From Pseudomonas atagonensis (GTDB taxonomy: Bacteria > Pseudomonadota > Gammaproteobacteria > Pseudomonadales > Pseudomonadaceae): a DNA stretch of 39,383 nucleotides. Position numbers and translations under genes: made by a program. Where the stretch lies: assembly GCF_011369485.1 (NCBI RefSeq), contig NZ_VXCA01000029.1:1-39383 (forward strand). The letters are read 5' to 3'. Shown piece by piece: positions 33,211 through 39,383 of the stretch; position 1 is the stretch's first letter, and each line of letters begins with the position of its first letter. The notes below the pieces were generated by a model that saw only the letters and a list, made by a program, of their open reading frames with translations, did not search any database and was not told the DNA's origin.

Positions 33211-34380
33211 ATGAAAAAGCCACCAGCATTAAAAGGCAGAACTGACCCAGTCTTCGATTTGTTGATGCGTGCGCCTCACAATCAGCGTTTGGCGGATTAT
33301 CTCGCGTTGCTGAAACCGTTCGACGATCAGGGTCGTTATCTGCCGTTTGAGGCGTTGCGTTATCGCTGGGCTGCGGGGCTGGATGCCAAGTTGTGCTGGG
33401 CGCTGGTCAAGAAGGCGCGGGTTGCGCAGTACGTCGATTTGTTGCCGCTGGGGGAGCCGGTGCAGTGGGCCAGGTATTTGCTGACGCCGTTGGCGCAGAG
33501 AACCTTGTCTATCGTGGATCGGCAGACGACCAGTGCTGCGCTGGACTACATGACCAGCCAGATCGGCGAGCGGGCGCATTTCAGTTATTTGTTGAATGAT
33601 TTGATCGAAGACGAAGCCATCGCCAGCAGTCAGTTGGAAGGTGCAGCGACGACTACGCGGGTGGCCAAGGACATGCTCAAGCGTCAGCGTCAGCCGCGCA
33701 CTCCTGATGAGCGCATGGTCATGGGCAATTACCGGATGATGAATTTCGCCTGGGAAAAACGCTACGAACCGTTGAGTGTCGAGTTGATTTGCGCGATGCA
33801 CCGGGCGGGTGTCGAGGGGATTGATGACGAGCAATATTCTCCCGGTGTGTTCAGGGCGAATGATGAAGTGGTCGTTCAGGACGGAGCGGGCAATACGGTG
33901 CATCGGCCGCCACCGGCCACGGGGCTGGTTGTGCGGCTGGAACGGCTTTCAGAGTGGATCAATGTTGCCCATGAATTACCTCACCACAAAAACTATCTGC
34001 GTCCGCTGATCAAGGCGATCACGTTGCACTTTGCCCTGGGCTACGAGCATCCGTTTCGCGACGGTAATGGCCGGGTCGCGAGGGCTTTGTTTTATTGGTT
34101 TATGTTCAAGAACGAGTTCGCGGCTTTTCGCTACATTGCGATCAGTCTGTTGTTGCGCAATGCACCGGTGAAGTACGGGCGCTCCTATCTGCATACCGAG
34201 GCGGATGAGCTTGATCTGACCTACTTCATCGAGTTCCAGTGTTCGGTGATTGTGCGGGCGGTGGACAGTTTTGATCAGGCCTGGCGCAAGAACGTGGCGT
34301 GTAGTGAAGAGGTGGAGTTTTCGAGAAGAGAAAAATGGGTTCGGAGTGGGTGTTCTTTTTGCACATCGCACAGGAATTGA
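33211..34380 (+). CDS. Fic-domain protein, class II (self-inhibited)
   Basis: Fic proteins usually transfer AMP or a related nucleotide to Ser, Thr or Tyr of target proteins. The 389-residue product has a Fic_N-type front part and the catalytic loop HPFRDGNGR at residues 280-288, a full match to HPFx(D/E)GNGR. The inhibitory motif (S/T)xxxE(G/N) is at S139-E143-G144 in SSQLEGA, N-terminal to the core, which makes it class II; Glu143 should block ATP orientation. ATG at 33211 is chosen; the frame opens with TTG at 33145 but without ribosome site. The last 30 or so residues (from VACSEEVEF) use rare codons such as AGA and look unlike family C-termini, so the gene may be truncated. No antitoxin-like gene is adjacent. 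Confidence 0.9.
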   Translation: MKKPPALKGRTDPVFDLLMRAPHNQRLADYLALLKPFDDQGRYLPFEALRYRWAAGLDAKLCWALVKKARVAQYVDLLPLGEPVQWARYLLTPLAQRTLSIVDRQTTSAALDYMTSQIGERAHFSYLLNDLIEDEAIASSQLEGAATTTRVAKDMLKRQRQPRTPDERMVMGNYRMMNFAWEKRYEPLSVELICAMHRAGVEGIDDEQYSPGVFRANDEVVVQDGAGNTVHRPPPATGLVVRLERLSEWINVAHELPHHKNYLRPLIKAITLHFALGYEHPFRDGNGRVARALFYWFMFKNEFAAFRYIAISLLLRNAPVKYGRSYLHTEADELDLTYFIEFQCSVIVRAVDSFDQAWRKNVACSEEVEFSRREKWVRSGCSFCTSHRN

Positions 34381-34381
34381 A

Positions 34382-34411
34382 AAACGGGAGCGAGCCTTCT
34401 CGCTCCCGTTT
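34382..34411. terminator. Bidirectional terminator between the Fic gene and DUF4197
   Basis: A 13-bp perfect stem, AAACGGGAGCGAG (34382-34394) and its complement at 34399-34411, has the loop CCTT. A and T runs are short but present on both sides. It begins right after the Fic stop and can also end the minus-strand operon. Confidence 0.85.
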
Positions 34412-34420
34412 CATGCCCGC

Positions 34421-35110
34421 TTAAAGGCTGCCAAACACCTTCTTCGCCAGACTGGTCGCCGCAGCGGCCGGGTTCTGGCGGATGGTTTCTTCTTGTTTGC
34501 CGATCATTTCGAACAAGCCGTTGAGCGCCTGCTCGGTGACGTAGTTTTCGACGTTGGCGCTCTTGGCATCGACCACGCCGAACGTTGCAGCCTGGCCGGC
34601 GAACGCGTTGTACTTCTGCGCAACGCCGACTTTGTCGGTGGCTTGCTTGACGATGGGCAGGAACTTGGCGCGGATCTGTTCGCGGCTGGATTTATCCAGG
34701 TATTGGGTGGCCGAATCCTTGCCGCCGCTGAGGATGCCCTTGGCGTCGGCCACGCTCATTTTTTTCACCGCATCGACGAGGATCGGCTGGGCTTGGGTCA
34801 CGGCGCTTTCGGCAGCCTTGTTCATCGCGGTTTCCAGTTCTTCGACCTGGGCGCCCATGCCGAAGGCTTTCATTTTGCTCGCGGCTTTGCCGAGCTTGCC
34901 CGGCAGTTCGATCTTCACGTCAGGGTTGTTGCTGAAGCCGCCCGGAGTGCCGAGTTGTTTGACGGCCAGTTGCGCGCCTTGGGTCAAGGCGTCTTTGAGG
35001 CCACCGGTGGCGTCTTGTTGCGACAGGTCGCCGAGTGACAGCGCCAAGGCGCTGGCAGAGATCAACAGGCCCGCGCACAGGCTGGCAAAGCGAAGGGTAG
35101 GGCGGAGCAT
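34421..35110 (-). CDS. DUF4197 periplasmic protein
   Basis: The 229-residue protein has a cleavable signal, LRFASLCAGLLISASALA, then LSLGDLSQQDATGGLKDALT, the family start, and KIELPGKLGKAASKMKAFGM, ILVDAVKKMSVADAKGILSG, NAALNGLF-type ENYVTEQALNGLF. DUF4197 proteins are small periplasmic proteins of unknown function. ATG at 35110 has AAGGAAG upstream at normal spacing; the frame upstream to 35131 adds only seven residues. It starts 21 bp after the YbaY lipoprotein stop, so the two are probably co-transcribed. Confidence 0.9.
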   Translation of the reverse strand: MLRPTLRFASLCAGLLISASALALSLGDLSQQDATGGLKDALTQGAQLAVKQLGTPGGFSNNPDVKIELPGKLGKAASKMKAFGMGAQVEELETAMNKAAESAVTQAQPILVDAVKKMSVADAKGILSGGKDSATQYLDKSSREQIRAKFLPIVKQATDKVGVAQKYNAFAGQAATFGVVDAKSANVENYVTEQALNGLFEMIGKQEETIRQNPAAAATSLAKKVFGSL

Positions 35111-35131
35111 GACAGCTTCCTTATCAGGCAA

Positions 35132-35530
35132 TTAGCGAATGGCGTCGACGCGGATTTTCAGCGGCTGCGGGTCGTTGCCGTCGAGTTGTACGGCGTGGTT
35201 TTCGGTGGTGATGAACATCAGCTCGCCGTTGACTTCAATGCGCGCGCTGACCGAGTAGCGGTGGCCGGGTTTGACCTGCGCCGGATCGTAGCTCAAGTGG
35301 AATGGCAGCGGAACCTGACCTTTGACCGGGCCTTTCTGCTCGTCGAGGACGATGGCTGGCGCATCGGCCAACGATACGTCTTGCAGGCTCACGCTCAGTG
35401 TCGCGCTCGGCGGCAGGGCAATGCGCTGCAGATAGAACACTTCACCGTCGAGGTTGACCTTGCCGGCAGGGGTTGTCGATTGGCAGGCGCTCAACAGAGT
35501 GGCGGCGGCGAGCAGGGTGAGTTTTTTCAT
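35132..35530 (-). CDS. YbaY-family lipoprotein
   Basis: A 132-residue lipoprotein with the signal MKKLTLLAAATLLSAC and Cys16 as the acylation site. The mature part is a YbaY (YscW-type, PF09619) beta-sandwich: DGEVFYLQRIALPPSATLSV and LPFHLSYDPAQVKPGHRYSV are characteristic. Such proteins are thought to be envelope lipoproteins that may help fold or stabilise partners; the E. coli role is unsettled. It is followed 21 bp later by DUF4197 and preceded by a tandem YbaY-like gene 51 bp away, which suggests a small envelope operon. Confidence 0.9.
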   Translation of the reverse strand: MKKLTLLAAATLLSACQSTTPAGKVNLDGEVFYLQRIALPPSATLSVSLQDVSLADAPAIVLDEQKGPVKGQVPLPFHLSYDPAQVKPGHRYSVSARIEVNGELMFITTENHAVQLDGNDPQPLKIRVDAIR

Positions 35531-35581
35531 CGGGACCTCTAAGACTTTTGCGCCGGAAGAATCCCGGCGCCGAAGAGAAAT

Positions 35582-36268
35582 CTAGCGGATTTTGCCAGCA
35601 ACGTCAGTGAACAAACGTAATGGGCTTTGCATGAACTGCGAGAGACTGCGCAGAAGTCTTGCGCTCAACCTGGACGAAACAGGCGCCAGTTCCACCTGCC
35701 ATGGCGTGACTGAAACTGATTGGTGATAGCGGTTTTCGATGCCACTCAAGGCGTAGCGTTTGCCGGGGACAACTCGCTCGGGATCATATTTGAGATAAAA
35801 CGAAGTTGCAGTCTGTTCATCGTGCGAGGCTCGAGCGATTTCAACGCCATTGTCGTCGGCATCGTGCAGGGTGATGGTGACGGCTTCATGAGCGCTTATT
35901 GCGCGAGGCTCTTGAACTTCGACGTATAAAAAACCGATCGGGCTCAAGTGCAGTGTTTGTCGATGCGGCGCCTTGTTGACGATAACGAAATAGTCCTGCT
36001 TCACCAGCAACGCCCGCTGGTCATGGAACATTTGCACATTGATCTGATACTTCACCCCGACATCGTTGTAGCGGTGCGGGAAAGAGAACTTCCAGTCGAC
36101 ATCGAACACTGACGAGTGACGCCAGTCTTTGACGTTGATCGGCGATTTTGAATTGACGACTTTGACGCTGACCACCGTTTCATTCTCGCCGTCCAGCGGT
36201 GCACTGAAATCAGGCGGCAGGCGGAAGACCACGGTGACAATCGGAGTTTGTTCGGGTAGCAGGCTCAT
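35582..36268 (-). CDS. Tandem YbaY-like protein without signal peptide
   Basis: The 228-residue protein appears to be two YbaY-like domains in series. The second, about 110-195, has SFYLKYDPERVVPGKRYALS, matching FHLSYDPAQVKPGHRYSVSA of the neighbouring lipoprotein. The first, about 8-105, is more divergent: VVFRLPPDFSAPLDGENETV and FSFPHRYNDVGVKYQINVQM. Unlike its neighbour it has no signal peptide or lipobox, so its place in the cell is unclear. ATG at 36268 with AAGGA upstream is preferred; a GTG at 36313 adds 15 residues. A C-terminal basic tail (SSRLSARLLRSLSQFMQSPL) follows the second domain. Domain reading is from pattern similarity by eye. Confidence 0.75.
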   Translation of the reverse strand: MSLLPEQTPIVTVVFRLPPDFSAPLDGENETVVSVKVVNSKSPINVKDWRHSSVFDVDWKFSFPHRYNDVGVKYQINVQMFHDQRALLVKQDYFVIVNKAPHRQTLHLSPIGFLYVEVQEPRAISAHEAVTITLHDADDNGVEIARASHDEQTATSFYLKYDPERVVPGKRYALSGIENRYHQSVSVTPWQVELAPVSSRLSARLLRSLSQFMQSPLRLFTDVAGKIR

Positions 36269-36317
36269 CTCGATATCCTTATCGTGATTATTGAAGTGAG
36301 CCCATTTATTCACGAAT

Positions 36318-36355
36318 CAACTAACGAGAGAACGGCGAAGTGCTCTCGTTAGTTG
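36318..36355. other. 13-bp hairpin between plsB and the tandem YbaY gene
   Basis: CAACTAACGAGAG (36318-36330) is the exact complement of 36343-36355, with a 12-base loop. No T run follows on either strand, so it is not a classical terminator. It may protect the plsB mRNA end or be a protein site for the operon downstream on the minus strand. Confidence 0.5.
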
Positions 36356-36365
36356 TCGGCAAGTT

Positions 36366-38864
36366 TCAGACGTCTGCAGTGACAGCTGTTTCTGCCGCAT
36401 CTTCACTGCGATGCAATGCCACCTGACGGATCGACAAACGAATCTCTGCCGGCAATACGCGCTTGGCCGCGCCTTCGGCCAGTTCGCCGAGCAGTTCGTG
36501 ATAGCTCAGCTTGCCCGCTTCGTCGCGGCGCAGTACGTCGAGATCGAGCAGGGTCTGGATGAAATGGCGGAACAGGCTCTTGTCGAAGAACTCCGGCGCG
36601 TTCAGGCCATGCAGAATCGACAGGCGCTGGGCCATGACCGTGCACAGGTCTTCCAGTTCTTCGGCGCTGATGCTGTTCTGGCCGGCGTTGAGCAACAACG
36701 ACACGGTCATGTAGAAGCGTTGCAAGGTCTGAGCGATGCTCTTCGACAGCAGGGTCAGCAGCACGAAATGCCGCGAACTTGGCGCCGGGCGCAAGTAAAC
36801 CTCTTTCTCGAAGCGCAGCAGGCCTTGCTCGACGAATGCTTCCAGCCACTGATCGACCACCGCATCGAGCTCGTCCAGCGTCCAGCGAATGAACAGCTCC
36901 GATTGCAGGTACGGATACAGCGCACGGGTGTAGCGCAGGATCTGTTCGCGGCTCATGCGCGAGGCGCTCTGGAAGAAGCTCGCCAGCAGCGCCGGCAGGG
37001 CGAAGATGTGCAGGACGTTGTTGCGGTAATAGGTCATCAGGACGGCGTTCTGTTCGTCCAGATAAAGAATCTTGCCCAGCGCATCGTTCTGCTCGGACAG
37101 CAGATCCATGTCCTTCACGTGCTTGATCAGCGCGCGTCCATCGCCTTCCGGCAACGTCGTGTGTGGCGAGTACGGCACCTTGCGCAGCAGCGCCAGATAC
37201 AGATCCAGCACCCGCGCCATGGCCCGGTCATCCAGCGCCAGTCTCGTGGTCGACAGCAGTGCCAGCGCCACCAGGTTGACCGGGTTGATTGCCGCCGCTT
37301 CGTTCAGATGCTGCGCAACTTTCTCGCCGAGGCGGTTGGTGGTTTCGTTGAGCCACGCGGGTTTGTACTGCGGGCCGAGTTCCTGCTGGCGCCAGTCCGG
37401 CTGTTCGGCGTCGAGGAATTCGGCGAGTTTGATCGGCTCGCCGAAGTTCACCGCGACCTGGCCGAAGCGCTGCTTGAGCGCGCCGATGACTTTGAAGATG
37501 TCGAAGATCGATTCTTTCTTTTTGCTCGCGCCACGCAGTTCGCCGAGGTAGGTGCGACCTTCGAGCACGCGCTCATAACCGATGTACACCGGCACGAAGA
37601 CGATCGGCATCCGCGACGAACGCAGGAAGCTGCGCATCGTGATGGCGAGCATGCCGGTTTTCGGTTGCAGCATGCGTCCGGTACGCGAGCGACCGCCCTC
37701 GACGAAGTATTCGACCGGGAAACCTTTGGTGAACAGGGTGTGCAGGTATTCGTTGAACACCGAGGTGTACAGCGGGTTGCCCTTGAACGTGCGGCGCATG
37801 AAGAACGCACCGCCACGGCGCAGCAGGCTGCCGATCACCGGCATGTTCAGGTTGATCCCGGCTGCGATGTGCGGCGGGGTCAGGCCGTTGCGAAACAGCA
37901 AGTACGACAGCAACAGGTAGTCGATGTGGCTGCGGTGGCAGGGCACGTAGATCACTTCGTGACCCTGGGCGACCTTCTGCACGCCTTCGATGTGATTGAC
38001 CTTGATCCCGTCGTAGATCTTGTTCCAGAACCAGCTCAGCACCACTTCAAGGAAGCGGATCGCGGTGTAGGTGTAGTCCGAGGCGATCTCGTTGCCGTAG
38101 CGCAGGGCCTGGGCCTTGGCTTTTTCCGGGGAGATGTTTTCGCGTTCGGCTTCGTCGAGGATCGCTTGCTTGACCAGTGGCTGGTTGAGCAGGCCCTTGA
38201 CCAGATTGCGTCGGTGCGAAATGTCCGGCCCGATCACTGCGGCTTTGAGGTTGCGGAAGTGCACCCGCAGGATCCGCTGGGCCATGCGCACGGTGCGCTC
38301 GTGGCCCTTGTTGTGTTCGATCAGTTCGCGCAGATGGATCGGTGCGGAGAATTGCACCCGGGTTTTGCGTCCGAGCACGATGATGCTCAGCAGGCGACGC
38401 AGACGACCGGTGACGGCCCAACTGTCGGCGAACAGCAGTTTCCACGGGCTGTTTTCGCTGTCTGGCGACTGGCCCCAGAACACGCTGACCGGAATGATCT
38501 GCGCGTCTTCGGCAGCGTTCTGGCTCAGAGCACTGACCAATCGGGTCAGGGTCGGCGGTGCGCCGCGTTTGTCTTGGCGGCCAAGCCAGTCCGGGTCCGG
38601 CGTCAGATAGAAGAACGCCGCCGGCTCCAACAGATTTCCGACTGACACTGGCAGCACCGGGCGCGGCAGGCCGGCCTTGGTGCACTCTGTGTCGACCACC
38701 GCCAGATCAGTCAGCGATGGGTTTTGCAGGACGTAGAACACCGGACGACTGCGGTCGAGGTTGAGGGTGAACGACGACTGGTTGATCGTCTCGGAGCGAA
38801 CCCAGAGATACAACAGTCGGCGCAAGGTGCCAAACACAAGACGGCGGAACGGGGAACGGGTCAT
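36366..38864 (-). CDS. plsB: Glycerol-3-phosphate acyltransferase PlsB
   Basis: PlsB adds the first acyl chain to glycerol-3-phosphate, the committed step of phospholipid synthesis, at the inner membrane. The 832-residue product has the catalytic HxxxxD motif HRSHID at residues 310-315 in VPCHRSHIDYLLLSYLL, the glycerol-phosphate-binding segment FVEGGRSRTGRM, and VFVPVYIGYERVLEG and AVNFGEPIKL. The length is typical for Pseudomonas (E. coli has about 807). The N-terminus MTRSPFRRLVFGTLRRLLYL is basic and amphipathic, suited to membrane contact. Large open frames on the opposite strand are mere shadows. The gene is divergent from the cold-shock gene with a 238-bp spacer. Confidence 0.96.
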   Translation of the reverse strand: MTRSPFRRLVFGTLRRLLYLWVRSETINQSSFTLNLDRSRPVFYVLQNPSLTDLAVVDTECTKAGLPRPVLPVSVGNLLEPAAFFYLTPDPDWLGRQDKRGAPPTLTRLVSALSQNAAEDAQIIPVSVFWGQSPDSENSPWKLLFADSWAVTGRLRRLLSIIVLGRKTRVQFSAPIHLRELIEHNKGHERTVRMAQRILRVHFRNLKAAVIGPDISHRRNLVKGLLNQPLVKQAILDEAERENISPEKAKAQALRYGNEIASDYTYTAIRFLEVVLSWFWNKIYDGIKVNHIEGVQKVAQGHEVIYVPCHRSHIDYLLLSYLLFRNGLTPPHIAAGINLNMPVIGSLLRRGGAFFMRRTFKGNPLYTSVFNEYLHTLFTKGFPVEYFVEGGRSRTGRMLQPKTGMLAITMRSFLRSSRMPIVFVPVYIGYERVLEGRTYLGELRGASKKKESIFDIFKVIGALKQRFGQVAVNFGEPIKLAEFLDAEQPDWRQQELGPQYKPAWLNETTNRLGEKVAQHLNEAAAINPVNLVALALLSTTRLALDDRAMARVLDLYLALLRKVPYSPHTTLPEGDGRALIKHVKDMDLLSEQNDALGKILYLDEQNAVLMTYYRNNVLHIFALPALLASFFQSASRMSREQILRYTRALYPYLQSELFIRWTLDELDAVVDQWLEAFVEQGLLRFEKEVYLRPAPSSRHFVLLTLLSKSIAQTLQRFYMTVSLLLNAGQNSISAEELEDLCTVMAQRLSILHGLNAPEFFDKSLFRHFIQTLLDLDVLRRDEAGKLSYHELLGELAEGAAKRVLPAEIRLSIRQVALHRSEDAAETAVTADV

Positions 38865-38965
38865 ACGGCTTCTGCGTGAGTGGATAAACCGAGCGTTTGC
38901 TCGGGCGGTCGACAGTTTGCCGGATTACTCGAAAATCGGCAAAAAAGCGGCGAAGTAAACTCCTG

Positions 38966-38993
38966 TTGAGAGTTTTGTCGCCTGTCATATACT
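38966..38993 (+). promoter_or_regulatory. Promoter of the cold-shock gene
   Basis: TTGAGA (38966-38971) and TATACT (38988-38993) with a 16-bp spacer each match five of six consensus bases. The transcript would start near 39000, leaving a leader of about 100 bases before ATG 39103, as is common for temperature-responsive csp mRNAs. Confidence 0.7.
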
Positions 38994-39102
38994 CGGCGGT
39001 CTGTCGCCGGGACCCTTTAATGGACGTCGGGCGCAGGCTGACGTTCCTCAAGAGGCTTTCCTGCGAAAAGCCCGTTCAATAATAAAAAAGGAGTATGAAC
39101 AG

Positions 39103-39312
39103 ATGGCAACACGTGAAACCGGCAACGTGAAGTGGTTCAACGACGCCAAGGGTTACGGCTTCATTCAGCGCGAAGACGGGGTGGACGTGTTCGTGCACTA
39201 CCGCGCCATTCGTGGTGAAGGGCATCGGTCGCTGACTGAAGGCCAGCAGGTCGAGTACGCGGTGATTACTGGCGAGAAGGGATTACAGGCGGAAGATGTT
39301 GTAGGCCTGTGA
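39103..39312 (+). CDS. CspA-family cold-shock protein
   Basis: A 69-residue single cold-shock domain that binds single-stranded RNA and DNA and melts mRNA structure. The start is MATRETGNVKWFNDAKGYGF; RNP1 is KGYGFIQR and RNP2 is VDVFVHY, with the aromatic residues expected to stack on nucleobases. AAGGAG at 39088-39093 precedes ATG 39103. Whether this copy is cold-induced or constitutive cannot be told from the coding part. A family B repeat begins two bases after the stop. Confidence 0.95.
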   Translation: MATRETGNVKWFNDAKGYGFIQREDGVDVFVHYRAIRGEGHRSLTEGQQVEYAVITGEKGLQAEDVVGL

Positions 39313-39313
39313 T

Positions 39314-39383
39314 GATCGTTCCCACGCTCTGCGTGGGAATGCCTCAATGGACGCTCCGCGTCCGCTTTGGGACGCAGAGCGTC
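39314..39383. repeat. Family B repeat, copy 2 (cut by window end)
   Basis: The sequence from GATCGTTCCCACGCTCTGCG matches the left end of the element at 13108-13211, and the inner dyad GACGCTCCGCGTCC is also present. The right end lies beyond the window. Confidence 0.8.

Noticed and set aside
36411..38645. 744-residue open frame opposite plsB
   Set aside because: It is an antisense shadow; plsB is certain by its HRSHID and GGRSRTGRM motifs.

Overview
The window comes from a Pseudomonas chromosome, most likely of the P. fluorescens group. The wsp, prfB-lysS, ppc, adk, tsaB, rsmJ, mexLJK and plsB genes stand in the order I remember for P. aeruginosa PA3708 down to about PA3676. The coding DNA is GC-rich, and the spacers carry several families of short palindromic repeats typical of this genus. 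No tRNA, rRNA, CRISPR array, phage or IS transposase gene was seen. Nearly everything is core genome. The hcp gene, the Fic gene and the repeat elements look most accessory.

Layout: (1) 1-359, a window-truncated T6SS hcp on the minus strand. It has a sigma-54-like promoter and three identical-type dyads upstream, in a 527-bp spacer shared with wspA. (2) 887-9341, the complete wsp surface-sensing operon wspABCDEF-R: receptor, two CheW adaptors, methyltransferase, hybrid kinase, methylesterase and the diguanylate cyclase WspR. (3) 9568-12277, prfB with its programmed +1 frameshift, then lysS and a strong terminator. (4) 12383-16369, a TetR regulator followed by a four-gene envelope cluster: a lipoprotein, a QEGLA/HExxxH metallopeptidase-like protein, a lipoprotein alpha/beta hydrolase and a small membrane protein. 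(5) 16643-17891 (minus), two related DUF4398 lipoproteins including LptF, behind an AlgU/sigma-22-like promoter. (6) 18270-27692, housekeeping and conserved unknown genes: ppc, adk, tsaB, DUF72, an ICL/PEP-mutase-family enzyme, an extensin-like protein, a protein with a duplicated 47-residue unit, and rsmJ. (7) 27803-32708, mexL divergent from the mexJK efflux operon, with an operator-like palindrome over the mexJ -10 box. (8) 33211-34380, a class II Fic protein with an odd C-terminal tail. (9) 34421-36268 (minus), a tandem YbaY-like protein, a YbaY lipoprotein and a DUF4197 protein, probably one operon. (10) 36366-38864 (minus), plsB, and 39103-39312, a cold-shock protein gene with its own promoter and long leader.

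Two signalling themes stand out. Wsp turns surface contact into c-di-GMP through WspR. Several other units concern the envelope: the T6SS tube protein, lipoproteins, LptF, MexJK and PlsB. The least explained items are the hcp upstream dyads, the HExxxH peptidase cluster, the tandem YbaY-like operon and the duplicated-unit protein. None of these is proven to be a new system; each is a lead with a stated test.
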